Shown here one piece after another: positions 17,448 through 26,095 of a stretch of 64,000 nt of DNA. Position numbers and translations under genes: made by a program. The notes beneath the pieces are model-generated. The model ran no database searches and was not told the DNA's origin. It saw nothing but the letters and a program-made list of their open reading frames with translations. Where the stretch lies: contig JACMLM010000029.1 in assembly GCA_014379595.1 (NCBI GenBank), positions 1 to 64,000 of the forward strand, in the 5' to 3' direction. Numbering within the stretch: position 1 is the stretch's first letter; the number at the start of each line of letters is the position of its first letter. This DNA is from Anaerolineales bacterium. GTDB lineage: Bacteria > Chloroflexota > Anaerolineae > Anaerolineales > Villigracilaceae.

Positions 17448-18352
17448 ATAACCGCTTTCAGCAGATCGGCAGCACCGCGTTCAAGTACAAGTTCAGCAAG
17501 TCGTTCACCCAGCTGATGCGGCTCTTTATCCATTGCGCTCAAACGAATGGACTGTTTTCCATCCACTGAGATAACGCCGCCTGTCAGAATGATCTGTCCA
17601 TTATTTTTTTGTGCAAATGCCCCAACAGGAAGTGAACATCCGCCGCCCAATGCTGCCAGAAAAGCACGCTCTGCATTTACAGATGCTGATGTAATCGAAT
17701 CGTGAATCGCAGAAAGATAATTAATTGTTTCGACGTCATCCGCACGGCATTGCACCGCCAATGCGCCTTGACCGGGAGCTGGCAACATCACATTTAATGG
17801 AAGTGTTTCTGTAATATGCACCTGTAATCCTAAACGTGCCACCCCAGCATAGGCCAGGATGATCGCGTCATATTCGTCGTTCAATACTTTTCGCACACGC
17901 GTATCCACATTGCCGCGCAAAGGCAGGATGGTTAGATCTGGTCGCAATGCCAACACTTGTGCAGTGCGCCTTAGACTACATGTCCCCACCCGTGCACCTT
18001 CAGGCAAATTGGATAAAGTCTTTCCTTTGACAGATATCAACACATCGAACGCCGATTCTCTCTCAGGGATAGCTGCCACTACGATCCCGGCAGTATCTTC
18101 GACTGGAAGATCTTTTAAGGAATGTACCGCCGCGTGGACTTCTCCAGAAAGCAATGCATTTTCCAACTCACTCGTAAATAATCCCTTGCCACCAATTTCC
18201 GGTAATGGACGGTCGATCACGCGATCACCGGTAGTGACGATAACCTGTTCCTCACACTCAAGCCCGGGCCACGCAGACTGTAGCAGCTGAATCACATACT
18301 GGGTTTGCCAGCGTGCAAGCGCGGATGGTCGGGTGGCGAAAATTAATTTCAT
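17444..18352 (-). CDS. hemC: Hydroxymethylbilane synthase (porphobilinogen deaminase)
   Basis: Polymerises four porphobilinogens to hydroxymethylbilane. Signatures: FATRPSALARWQT, VIVTTGDR, KGLFTSELENALL, AVHSLKDLP, GTCSLRRTAQVLALRPDL, LRGNVDTRVRKV and the dipyrromethane-cofactor Cys in LGGGCSLPVGAFA. 302 aa, normal. A 72-nt gap with two palindromes separates it from the upstream dehydrogenase gene. Confidence 0.95.
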   Translation of the reverse strand: MKLIFATRPSALARWQTQYVIQLLQSAWPGLECEEQVIVTTGDRVIDRPLPEIGGKGLFTSELENALLSGEVHAAVHSLKDLPVEDTAGIVVAAIPERESAFDVLISVKGKTLSNLPEGARVGTCSLRRTAQVLALRPDLTILPLRGNVDTRVRKVLNDEYDAIILAYAGVARLGLQVHITETLPLNVMLPAPGQGALAVQCRADDVETINYLSAIHDSITSASVNAERAFLAALGGGCSLPVGAFAQKNNGQIILTGGVISVDGKQSIRLSAMDKEPHQLGERLAELVLERGAADLLKAVI

Positions 18353-18364
18353 ACGGACAATTTC

Positions 18365-18414
18365 GTATTACGACATTTATGTCGTAATACATAGGCAAGC
18401 GACATGACTGTCGT
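18365..18414. repeat. Two adjacent palindromes (REP-like)
   Basis: GTATTACGACAT-TT-ATGTCGTAATAC (18365-18390), then GCGACATGACTGTCGT (18399-18414); the two share an ACGACA/TGTCGT core. No T-run. Between hemC and the precorrin-2 dehydrogenase gene, so possibly an RNA-processing or attenuation point inside the operon. Confidence 0.6.
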
Positions 18415-18424
18415 GCTACATCCT

Positions 18425-19072
18425 TTAAACAGGTGCAAAATGAAATCCAACTACTTGTGAGATGATCTCGACAGCAGCTGATTCATCCCCATCTGCAAGA
18501 ACGTCGAGAATATTCGAATCTACAATCTCATACCAAAGTGATTTGCGTGTTTCAAAATCAGGAATGTGGCGGGCTAAAGGTTCTCGTAACTTACCGGCCA
18601 ACTCAAGAAAACGTTCATATTCCGGGCCAATCTCGCGATGTAGGCGTTCCTTCAAACGTACAGCTAGGGCAGGCGCACTGCCTGCCGTAGAAATTGCGAT
18701 AGTGAGATCACCTTTGCGCAAGATGGCTGGTGCGATGAAGTTGCAACGTGGTGTGTCATCGACCACATTGACCAGTTGTCGATTCACAGACGCTTCTTCC
18801 CACACCTGATGATTGATCTCGGCTTTGTCTGTTGCACAAATGACCATAAACGCGCCGGTTAAGTCACCTGGTTGATATTCACGGGCGATGTATTCAATTT
18901 GATTTTGCTGAACCAAATTATGCAAATGTGGAGTGAGCTCGGGAGAGATGATCTTCACTTTCGCATCCCCGGCAAGCAAACCATCTACTTTGCCTTCCGC
19001 GATCTTTCCACCGCCGATCACAACACAGGGCTGTCCATTTAGTTGAACATAAATTGGATAATAATTTGTCAT
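18425..19072 (-). CDS. Precorrin-2 dehydrogenase / sirohydrochlorin ferrochelatase (CysG-N / Met8 type)
   Basis: NAD-dependent oxidation of precorrin-2 and probably iron insertion to give sirohaem for the sulfite reductase of this operon. YYPIYVQLNGQPCVVIGGGKIAEGKVDGLL is the N-terminal Rossmann motif (GGGxxA), followed by ICATDKAEINHQVW, LVNVVDDTPRCNFIAPAIL and IAISTAGSAPALAVRLKERL. About 215 aa, as in stand-alone SirC/Met8 proteins. ATG 19072 is chosen: it overlaps the stop of the upstream reductase gene by one base (TAATG). Confidence 0.9.
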   Translation of the reverse strand: MTNYYPIYVQLNGQPCVVIGGGKIAEGKVDGLLAGDAKVKIISPELTPHLHNLVQQNQIEYIAREYQPGDLTGAFMVICATDKAEINHQVWEEASVNRQLVNVVDDTPRCNFIAPAILRKGDLTIAISTAGSAPALAVRLKERLHREIGPEYERFLELAGKLREPLARHIPDFETRKSLWYEIVDSNILDVLADGDESAAVEIISQVVGFHFAPV

Positions 19073-19821
19073 TATTTCTTGATCGACGGAAGATGAATTC
19101 CGCACTCCGTTTTTGTATCACCAGACCAGCGCCCGGAGCGAGGATCCGCTCCCACGGCAACTGCCTTAGTGCACGTCCAACAGCCGATGCTTGGATAACC
19201 ATAATCATGCAATTCGTTATAAGGCAGGTCGTTTTCGCGAATATGTTCCCAGACTTTCTCACTTGTCCATGCAGCCAATGGATTGAGCTTGACCATTTTG
19301 TTGGCGTAGTCCCATTCAACGGGTAGGATGTTGGCGCGGAACGCAGTCTGGTCGCGGCGAATGCCGGTGATCCATGCATCGTAATGGGCAAGGAATTGTC
19401 GTTGCGGAATCACTTTGCGGATCTGGCAGCAGGTATCGGGATCATGTGCCCACAAAGTATCACCATGACGCAATGCCTGTTCAGGAAGAGAAATCCCGGA
19501 ATGCACTCGTTCAAAGTGAATTCCAAGTTTTTCAATCAGCTTATCGCGTAATTCATAGGTTTGCGAGAAGAGCAGATCGGTATCCAGATAAAAGACAGTT
19601 GTTTCTGGTCGCATCTGTGAAACAAGATGCATCAATACGACTCCCTCGGGGCCAAAGCCGGTGGCCATGACAATACCCGGACCAAAATTATCAAAGCCCC
19701 AACGCAGAATGGTTTCCGGAGAGCTGTGTTCCAACTCCAGGCCGATCTGCTTGACGGACTCAGCAGTCCACTGAATGGTTTTAAAGGGGAACAATGGTTT
19801 GCTTGGTTGTATGTTGCTCAT
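19072..19821 (-). CDS. cysH: APS/PAPS reductase (CysH family, 4Fe-4S type)
   Basis: Assimilatory reduction of activated sulfate to sulfite. Core motifs: ATGFGPEGVVLMHLV (PP-loop-like SGxDS region in variant form), VFYLDTDLLFSQTYELRD, AWITGIRRDQTAFR and the C-terminal KTECGIH with the catalytic Cys. Cys pairs DTCCQIRK and GCWTCT match the CC...CxxC pattern that binds a [4Fe-4S] cluster. That pattern is characteristic of enzymes using adenylyl sulfate (APS), so APS is the likelier substrate. Sulfate adenylyltransferase is not in the window. Confidence 0.9.
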   Translation of the reverse strand: MSNIQPSKPLFPFKTIQWTAESVKQIGLELEHSSPETILRWGFDNFGPGIVMATGFGPEGVVLMHLVSQMRPETTVFYLDTDLLFSQTYELRDKLIEKLGIHFERVHSGISLPEQALRHGDTLWAHDPDTCCQIRKVIPQRQFLAHYDAWITGIRRDQTAFRANILPVEWDYANKMVKLNPLAAWTSEKVWEHIRENDLPYNELHDYGYPSIGCWTCTKAVAVGADPRSGRWSGDTKTECGIHLPSIKK

Positions 19822-19838
19822 GACAAGGCCTCTTGAGC

Positions 19839-20630
19839 TTACAGAATAATAAATTCTGTTTGAAGATCTTTTATGGATAAGGATACAGATTCGGGATCAA
19901 ACCAATCGATCTGTTCGCGCAAACGAACGACTTTGCCAACGATCAAAACAGCGGGAGGGCGAACTCCATGTGATTTTTCAAAAATATTTCCAAGCTCACC
20001 GCTAAGGACTATTTGATTCTGCGTCGTACCTTCTTGAATTAATGCAGCAGGCGTGTCACTTGAACGGCCATGCTCGATAAGCTGGGCAACGATCTCTTGT
20101 AAGTGCTCAACACCCATCAGAAAGACGATGGTTCCAATGCGTGATATGGCATCCCAATGGATATCTGAGTCTGACGCGCCGGTATGACCTGCAACGACTG
20201 TAAATGCAGTGGTCACACCTCGTTGTGTCACAGGAATGCCCGCATAGGCAGGCACAGCGATGGCGCTGCTCACACCCGGAATAACTTCATATTGAATACC
20301 AGCTTCAGCAAGTGCCTGACACTCTTCTCCGCCGCGTCCAAAGACAAAAGGATCGCCACCCTTCAAACGCACAACGGTTTTGCCTTCCCGTGCTTTTTCG
20401 ATCAACAGGGAATTGATCTCATCTTGTGAGCGGCGATGTCTCTTGGGTTCCTTGCCGACATCGATACGTTCAGCATGAGCGGGAACTTCATCCAACAATT
20501 CAGAGGAAGCGAGCCGGTCGTACAACACTACATCGGCGTGGCGCAAAGCAACCAGTCCTTTAACCGTGATCAAACCCGGGTCGCCGGGTCCGCCGCCAAC
20601 GATGTAGACTTTGCCAAATGAATTAGGCAT
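19839..20630 (-). CDS. cobA: Uroporphyrinogen-III C-methyltransferase
   Basis: SAM-dependent double methylation of uroporphyrinogen III to precorrin-2, first step toward sirohaem. Signatures: VYIVGGGPGDPGLITVKGL at the N-terminus, DVVLYDRLAS, VVRLKGGDPFVFGRGGEE, YEVIPGVSSAIAVPAYAGIP and FLMGVEHLQEIV. 263 aa, stand-alone SUMT length (not fused to HemD or CysG). Overlaps the upstream unknown gene by 8 nt. Confidence 0.95.
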   Translation of the reverse strand: MPNSFGKVYIVGGGPGDPGLITVKGLVALRHADVVLYDRLASSELLDEVPAHAERIDVGKEPKRHRRSQDEINSLLIEKAREGKTVVRLKGGDPFVFGRGGEECQALAEAGIQYEVIPGVSSAIAVPAYAGIPVTQRGVTTAFTVVAGHTGASDSDIHWDAISRIGTIVFLMGVEHLQEIVAQLIEHGRSSDTPAALIQEGTTQNQIVLSGELGNIFEKSHGVRPPAVLIVGKVVRLREQIDWFDPESVSLSIKDLQTEFIIL

Positions 20631-21216
20631 GAACTGATTCCGCTATGGCTGGAAGATGTTCGAGCAAAGATTCTGTTGAAGGAGCAGAATCAGCTTTCAC
20701 GTCAAGAATGAAGCGTTGTCTTGATTCTGTGTTCCGTTCAAAGGTGTAAGCATCGCCGTTGTAGAGTTTGTCAAAGAAGTTTTTAAAGTCAGGTTTCAAA
20801 GTTTTAAAAGTTTCTTCGGTGTTTGGAAAAAGGAAACGGTCATTCAAAATTACTTGCACTTCTTTTGTATTTATTTGCAAATCATTTTCTTTTTCTAAAA
20901 TTTGTGCGGCAGTTAATACAGCACGAAATGCTTGAGCAAGTTTTTCTTCGTTTGAACCATTTTCTTGAAGTTTGCGGTTGTAAAGCAAACCAAGTCTGCC
21001 TTCGGTGTTATCCAAACTGTAATTAGCTTCGTGACCAATGAGCATGATGCCAGGTCCGTGATGCACATGCAAATAATCGGCGACATCTACTAACATTTCT
21101 TCGGTGCGATGTGTTTGAATCCATGTGTTGAAAATTTTGTTATAACTTTCCAAACTGACAGACTCTGGATTTTGAATGTAAAATTTAACGTTGATGTGTT
21201 GAATATTCATAGTCAT
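20623..21216 (-). CDS. Conserved-looking protein of unknown function in the sulfite-reductase operon
   Basis: 197 aa; I do not recognise it. No membrane helix, signal peptide or Cys cluster is visible. The central part (VADYLHVHHGPGIMLIGHEANYSLDN) is His/Gly-rich and could bind metal or a cofactor; the second half is mixed helical, ending STESLLEHLPAIAE. It sits 3 nt after sulfite reductase and overlaps cobA by 8 nt, so it is tightly coupled to sirohaem and sulfite metabolism. A cofactor-loading or electron-transfer accessory role is only a guess from position. ATG 21210 (MNIQH) is an alternative start. Confidence 0.7.
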   Translation of the reverse strand: MTMNIQHINVKFYIQNPESVSLESYNKIFNTWIQTHRTEEMLVDVADYLHVHHGPGIMLIGHEANYSLDNTEGRLGLLYNRKLQENGSNEEKLAQAFRAVLTAAQILEKENDLQINTKEVQVILNDRFLFPNTEETFKTLKPDFKNFFDKLYNGDAYTFERNTESRQRFILDVKADSAPSTESLLEHLPAIAESVHA

Positions 21217-21219
21217 CTC

Positions 21220-23505
21220 TTAGATACCAAATGGCTTGACGGTATTTTTTGTAGCAAGCAATTTTCCATAGCAAGTATGTGCCGCTTCAATTACGAGCAA
21301 AGCTTCTTCTACACGGCGATGAGCTTCATCAGGTGAATATGATTCATTTGATTTTTCGTGCGCTCGCAAATAATAATGACCAAATTTTCCACCAGCATAT
21401 TCATCCCAGAAAATTTTTGTATCATAGAAACGTGTTCTAAATTCTTCAGCAACACGATCATTGTCATCTGGCACATCATAAAATTGTTCTTGTACCAAAG
21501 TTTTTACAGCTTGCTTCATCGAAAGATAAGCCAACTCACCAGCGCGTTGATATTGTTTTTCATCAAGTGCAATTTGTGCTTCAAATGCTTGGCGCTCTGC
21601 GGCGAGCAAACCAAACTCAGCATGAGAAACCACTTCACCCGCACACTCACCCACACCGATATCCCCAATCGTATATTCGCGGCTATCGCCCCAATCTGTA
21701 AATAAAGATGGGTCTTCATCATGCGTTGGAAGTTTTGTTAAATCATCAATCAATTTTTTGATTTCAACTTTGCCAACACGTTGAATGAACTCTTTAAAGT
21801 GTTCACCTTTTTGACGTTCCGCCACATACCTACCTGTGAGTCGCTCTACCACTTCGGGTATTCGCTTCGCTGGAACAGCTCCCACAGCAAGTCCATAAGA
21901 ACCGCCATTGTGTGTCCATTCACCACCTAGCACAACTTGAAAATGCGGAACTGTGTAATTGCCTGAACGTCGGCTTACACCAAAGAAACCTAAATCTGAA
22001 ATATGATGTTGTCCGCAAGAATTAAAACAACCACTCACTTTGATATGTAAATCTTGCACGGCTTCATCTAAAGTATGACTCTTTTCGGCGAGTCGTTTTT
22101 TCAATTCACCCGCCAAACCACGAGATGCAGAAATTCCAAGTTTACAGGTATCTGTTCCAGGGCAGGAAGTAATATCCACAATTGTGCCTGCACCTGCATT
22201 GCCAAGCCCAACAGCTTTCAAAGCAGAATACACTTCAATCAAATCTGCATTACTGATCCAACGCAATACAATGTTTTGATCAACCGTTGTGCGAATTGTT
22301 CCATTTGTATATGTGCGAGCAATATCTGCCAAAGCGCGTAATTGATTCGGAGTGATATCACCAAGGGGAAGCGCAATTGTCACTGTGGAATAATTTTCTT
22401 GCTTTTGATTCCAAATGTTGGTCTTGTACCAATTATCAAAACCTTCTGGACGAGGGGTATCTTCTGCTAACTTTCCAGCAGGGCGAAGTGGGGTTTCATC
22501 TAATTTATTTAAATTAGAAAGATAAGCTGTCCAACGTGGGTCTTCTGTAAGAATGGCACGTTCTTCTGTTACGAGTCTCTTGAATTCTTCGATGCCTAAT
22601 TGTGCAACTAAAAACTTAACGCGAGCACGATTGCGATTCTTCTTTTCACCCAAGCGAGCAAACACACGTGAGATGGCTTGCGTGGTGGGAAGTAACTCTT
22701 CCTCGGAGACAAAATCAGCAAACAGCTTGGCTTGATGCGGAACTGTTCCAAGTCCGCCGCCGACATATAATTCAAATCCGCGTTTTTCTACCCCATCTAT
22801 AATTCGCTTCACGCCAATGGCACCCATATCGTGCATGTTGACCAAGCCACAGGCTTCATCTCTACAACCAGAGAATGCAATCTTAAACTTGCGTCCGAAA
22901 TCTTGAATATCAGGATGCCCCAACAAGAAAAAAGTTAATGCATCAGCATATGGTGTGACATCAAACGATTCAGTAGAACACACACCAGAAAATGGACAAC
23001 CCGTAATATTGCGAACAGAATTTCCGCAGGCTTCACGTGTGGTCATACCCACAGAAGCAAGGCGACGTAACAAAGCAGGCGTATCGTCAATGTGAATAAA
23101 GTGAAGTTGAAAATCTTGTCTGGTAGTGACGTGTGCAATATTGTCTGAATATTCTTCTGCAAGATCCGCCATTACTTCTAATTGTTTTGGATTCATGCCA
23201 CCATATGGAACCTTGATACGTTGCATCCCAGGTGCGTCCCAAACGGTGTTCATGCCTTTGGTTAATTCAGTAGAGCTAGACGGAAACGGAAGAGTTTGCG
23301 TCTCTGTGCCATCCCAACGTTGACCATTGTCATAACGTTGTCCATAGGCACCACGTCGCAAGCGGCTTTCGGCAAATACCTTTTCATCCATCTTGCCTTG
23401 CTTGCGAAGTTGAATTTCGGTTTCATAAGTTTCAATCTCACGGATAAATTCTTCTGGAGCAGATTCAAAAACTTGTTTCTGCCATAATGGATTGCTTGCT
23501 TTCAT
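21220..23505 (-). CDS. Sirohaem-dependent sulfite (or nitrite) reductase with C-terminal extension
   Basis: Six-electron reduction of sulfite to sulfide, probably with ferredoxin. Repeated SiR/NiR halves are visible. First half: VTTRQDFQLHFI, CGNSVRNITGCPFSGVC, FSGCRDEACGL. Second half: SCPGTDTCKLG and VSGCFNSCGQHHISDLGF, which give the CxnCxnC pattern for [4Fe-4S]-sirohaem. The first half keeps its own Cys set. The 761-aa length exceeds the usual 570-650: from about residue 605 there is an extra helical domain (FEAQIALDEKQYQRAGELAYLSMKQAVKTL) that looks HEPN-like. Context (APS reductase, sirohaem genes, Cys leader) favours sulfite over nitrite. Confidence 0.88.
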   Translation of the reverse strand: MKASNPLWQKQVFESAPEEFIREIETYETEIQLRKQGKMDEKVFAESRLRRGAYGQRYDNGQRWDGTETQTLPFPSSSTELTKGMNTVWDAPGMQRIKVPYGGMNPKQLEVMADLAEEYSDNIAHVTTRQDFQLHFIHIDDTPALLRRLASVGMTTREACGNSVRNITGCPFSGVCSTESFDVTPYADALTFFLLGHPDIQDFGRKFKIAFSGCRDEACGLVNMHDMGAIGVKRIIDGVEKRGFELYVGGGLGTVPHQAKLFADFVSEEELLPTTQAISRVFARLGEKKNRNRARVKFLVAQLGIEEFKRLVTEERAILTEDPRWTAYLSNLNKLDETPLRPAGKLAEDTPRPEGFDNWYKTNIWNQKQENYSTVTIALPLGDITPNQLRALADIARTYTNGTIRTTVDQNIVLRWISNADLIEVYSALKAVGLGNAGAGTIVDITSCPGTDTCKLGISASRGLAGELKKRLAEKSHTLDEAVQDLHIKVSGCFNSCGQHHISDLGFFGVSRRSGNYTVPHFQVVLGGEWTHNGGSYGLAVGAVPAKRIPEVVERLTGRYVAERQKGEHFKEFIQRVGKVEIKKLIDDLTKLPTHDEDPSLFTDWGDSREYTIGDIGVGECAGEVVSHAEFGLLAAERQAFEAQIALDEKQYQRAGELAYLSMKQAVKTLVQEQFYDVPDDNDRVAEEFRTRFYDTKIFWDEYAGGKFGHYYLRAHEKSNESYSPDEAHRRVEEALLVIEAAHTCYGKLLATKNTVKPFGI

Positions 23506-23533
23506 CTCTTCACCTCGTCAAAAAATAAGTAAC

Positions 23534-23566
23534 AAAAAAAGCCCTGGGGTATCCCAGGGCTTTTTT
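23534..23566 (-). terminator. Leader terminator 2 of the sulfite-reductase operon
   Basis: AAAAAAGCCCTGGG / CCCAGGGCTTTTTT, 4-nt loop, ending 28 nt before the sulfite reductase ATG and therefore inside the 5' leader. Confidence 0.85.
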
Positions 23567-23568
23567 AT

Positions 23569-23615
23569 AAAAAAAGCTGGTGAACCCTTCTTCGTTTCAG
23601 GAAGAACTGTTCACC
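23569..23615 (-). terminator. Leader terminator 1 (attenuator) of the sulfite-reductase operon
   Basis: On the minus strand GGTGAACAG.TTCTTC pairs with GAAGAA.GGTTCACC and is followed by a T7 run. The sequence TGAACAG in its 5' arm is complementary to CTGTTCA within the leader peptide coding region (23674-23680), a possible antiterminator. Confidence 0.75.
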
Positions 23616-23648
23616 GGTTTGATTTATCTACATTTATATGTATGTCTT

Positions 23649-23750
23649 CTAACGGTAGCCTGCCATGGCGTGTTGAACAGCTCTATGTGTTGTCATACAA
23701 CACATACACATACAAGCCATACACATACAGAACATTCCAAAAGTCATCAT
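23649..23750 (-). CDS. Cys/Met-rich leader peptide of the sulfur assimilation operon
   Basis: A 33-codon reading frame starting MMTFGM and continuing FCMCMACMCMCCM: six Cys (all TGT) and five Met alternate within 13 codons, then a normal tail ending AGYR. It begins 21 nt after a consensus promoter and ends before two tandem terminators that precede sulfite reductase. The composition fits ribosome stalling when charged Cys-tRNA (or Met-tRNA) is scarce, which would allow antitermination. No obvious Shine-Dalgarno; initiation may be near-leaderless. Not previously known to me in this phylum; expression is untested. Confidence 0.72.
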   Translation of the reverse strand: MMTFGMFCMCMACMCMCCMTTHRAVQHAMAGYR

Positions 23751-23771
23751 GGGCTACAATTAATTGGCGTG

Positions 23772-23799
23772 ATTATATCGGCAATGCCTGATTTGTCAA
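23772..23799 (-). promoter_or_regulatory. Promoter of the sulfur assimilation operon
   Basis: TTGACA, 16-bp spacer, TATAAT on the minus strand. A half-site TACCCAT of the nitrogen palindrome (minus strand; 23808-23814) ends just upstream of the -35 box. Confidence 0.85.
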
Positions 23800-23820
23800 T
23801 GATGCGAATGGGTAATATAT

Positions 23821-24891
23821 TTAAGCATTGGATTGAGCTTCAACGGTTATTACCAATTTATTCAATGTGCTACTCAAAACTTGGACCGCCTTTGCATATT
23901 CTTCCAACTCAATATGTTCCTTCGGTGTGTGGTCCAATGTTGAATCGCCAGGACCATACACCACTGCGGGACATTTCCATATAGGCGCGACGATATTTAA
24001 ATCCGCAGTTCCCGTTTTATAGACAAAACGCGGCTCACCGCCCTGTGACCTGATTCCACTTAAGAAGCTTCGTACAAGCTGAGTATTTTTCTCACATCCC
24101 CATGCTGGGATGGCAAAACCTGTTGGCTCAACAATTGCATCTTCTTTTATTATTTCATTTAACTTTGCATACCAATCTTCTGGTGAAACTTCCACAGGCA
24201 AGCGCACTCCAACCTTAAGAGTTGCCTGTTGCTCAAAACCATCTTGACTTGAATCAATTCCACGCAAGGTAAGCAACAATTGGTCAAACACTCTTTTCTT
24301 ATCTTCATTGAATTGATTCACATACTCTTTTATCTTCAACCAACTATCCACAGCAATTTCTGCCGCAGTTTCTTCACCACTTGCTGTATGATTCTGTGCG
24401 CGTTTGACAATCACATTGGCCCAAGCACTTCCTTTATATCCCAATGCGATTCTGTCCCAATGATTCGGCTCGCCGATAATCGCAAAAGCTGGCTTGTATT
24501 GATTGACAATAAATCTTGCGCCTTCTGAATTTCGTTCTTCTTCAATTGCACCAATCACAATAAACTGCCAATCATCTTTGGCTCCAACTTGTGCAACTGC
24601 ATCCACAAAACACGCCAGCGGACCTTTCGCATCCACAGAGCCACGCCCAAATAAAACATTATCTTCTACTCTAACTTTAATTTCACCAGACACTGTATCG
24701 ATATGTCCAAGCAACACAACTTGCTTCGACCCTTTTCCCATCACACCAACTGCATTGCCTACTTCATCTATATAAGCTTCATCATATTTCAATGACTTCA
24801 TCCGTTCCACAAGCCATTCAACAGCCCGTCGTTCTTCTCCCGACGGGCTGTATTGTGAAACAAGTCCAATTAAAGTATCAAAATCATCCAT
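23821..24891 (-). CDS. lysK: [LysW]-lysine/ornithine hydrolase (M20 peptidase)
   Basis: Releases ornithine (and possibly lysine) from the LysW carrier. M20 metal ligands: VVLLGHIDTV (HxD), GRGSVDAKGPLA (Asp), GAIEEERNSEGARF (Glu-Glu) and GEPNHWDRIALGYKG. C-terminal DHTPKEHIELEEY supplies the last His/Glu. 356 aa, as in Thermus/Sulfolobus LysK rather than the longer ArgE/DapE. Last gene of the argG-led operon. The operon ends 20 nt before the sulfur operon promoter, with no terminator between, so read-through into the sulfur leader terminators is possible. Confidence 0.88.
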   Translation of the reverse strand: MDDFDTLIGLVSQYSPSGEERRAVEWLVERMKSLKYDEAYIDEVGNAVGVMGKGSKQVVLLGHIDTVSGEIKVRVEDNVLFGRGSVDAKGPLACFVDAVAQVGAKDDWQFIVIGAIEEERNSEGARFIVNQYKPAFAIIGEPNHWDRIALGYKGSAWANVIVKRAQNHTASGEETAAEIAVDSWLKIKEYVNQFNEDKKRVFDQLLLTLRGIDSSQDGFEQQATLKVGVRLPVEVSPEDWYAKLNEIIKEDAIVEPTGFAIPAWGCEKNTQLVRSFLSGIRSQGGEPRFVYKTGTADLNIVAPIWKCPAVVYGPGDSTLDHTPKEHIELEEYAKAVQVLSSTLNKLVITVEAQSNA

Positions 24892-24916
24892 CTGATTCAG
24901 AGTCCGTTTCCATCCG

Positions 24917-26095
24917 TTATTCCGTGACAGAGTCCGTTGATAACACTTCAGTTAATGCTTCCACTAACTGATCAATCTGTTCATAAGTAATCACCAAGGG
25001 AGGCAACAAACGGATAACGGTCATGCCAGCGTTTAAGGCAATAATCTTTTTTTCTTGCAGGCTTTTAATATAGCCAGCCACCTTTTGCTTCATTTCAATA
25101 CCAACCATTAACCCGATACCACGCACTTCGCGGATGTTAGGTGAATTAATTTCCATCAATTTATCTAGCAAATATTTACCCTTTGCTTCTGCCTGACCAG
25201 CTAAATCTTCGTCTTGAATAACATCCAAAGCCGCGTTCGCTGCCGCGCATGAAAGCGGATTTCCGCCAAACGTCGAGCCATGCACTCCAGGAACAAGGTT
25301 CTTGATATTCTTTCCAATTAACACTGCGCCCATCGGGACACCACCTGCAATCGACTTAGCACAAGTTAATAAATCAGGTATCACACCAAAATGTTGAATG
25401 GCAAACATTTTTCCAGTACGCCCAAAACCTGTTTGGATTTCATCTACAATTAATAATGCGCCACGTTCATCGCAAATTCTTCGCACGGCTTGCATATATT
25501 CAAACGTTGCAGGATAGACTCCCCCTTCGCCTTGCACCACTTCCAAAATCACAGCCGCAGTTTCTTCATTCACTGCTTTATCTAACGCTTCGATATTGTT
25601 ATAAGCCACATGACTAAACCCTGGCAAAAGCGGTTCAAAGCCTTCGCGATATTTTTTATTGAATGTTGCAGAGAGCGAGCCATAAGTTCTTCCATGAAAT
25701 GCGCGCATCGCCGCGACGATATTTTTTCGTCCCGTTGAAATGCGTGCAAATTTAAATGCCGCCTCCACAGATTCTGTTCCAGAGTTACAAAAGAACACGC
25801 GATCCAACCCATCAACTAGTGATGTCATCTTCTGCATCAGCATCGCGCGCTGATCATTTGGAAACGACTCAAACAAAGTTATCAGCGTGGAAGCCTGCTT
25901 ATAGAGCGCCTCCGCAATTTTCGGGTGAGCGTGACCGAGATTGGCAACGCCATGTCCTGATGAACAATCTAAATATTCATTTCCATCTGCATCAAACAAT
26001 GATGCACCTTGTCCACGCACAATTGTCAAAGTTTGTTTGGCATACACGCCCGATGTAAATTTATTTTCGATTTCAATTATTTCGTTTGCATTCAT
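24917..26095 (-). CDS. lysJ: [LysW]-aminoadipate/glutamate semialdehyde transaminase
   Basis: PLP-dependent class-III (ornithine/acetylornithine) aminotransferase. Motifs: [70 protein letters not shown] and the PLP Lys in [16 protein letters not shown]. 392 aa. Neighbour genes on the LysW carrier make LysW-linked glutamate semialdehyde the likely substrate, and aminoadipate semialdehyde probably as well. It would otherwise be called argD. Overlaps the upstream kinase gene by 4 nt. Confidence 0.9.
   Translation of the reverse strand: MNANEIIEIENKFTSGVYAKQTLTIVRGQGASLFDADGNEYLDCSSGHGVANLGHAHPKIAEALYKQASTLITLFESFPNDQRAMLMQKMTSLVDGLDRVFFCNSGTESVEAAFKFARISTGRKNIVAAMRAFHGRTYGSLSATFNKKYREGFEPLLPGFSHVAYNNIEALDKAVNEETAAVILEVVQGEGGVYPATFEYMQAVRRICDERGALLIVDEIQTGFGRTGKMFAIQHFGVIPDLLTCAKSIAGGVPMGAVLIGKNIKNLVPGVHGSTFGGNPLSCAAANAALDVIQDEDLAGQAEAKGKYLLDKLMEINSPNIREVRGIGLMVGIEMKQKVAGYIKSLQEKKIIALNAGMTVIRLLPPLVITYEQIDQLVEALTEVLSTDSVTE

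Noticed and set aside
23506-23771. SAM riboswitch or T-box in the sulfite reductase leader
   Set aside because: I found neither the SAM-I core nor the T-box GGGTGGNACC sequence; a Cys-rich frame explains the leader better.
23801-23814. Nitrogen operator at the sulfur operon promoter
   Set aside because: Only the TACCCAT half is present, although it lies exactly 23 nt before the -10 box; with a full -35 box beside it I regard it as probable coincidence.
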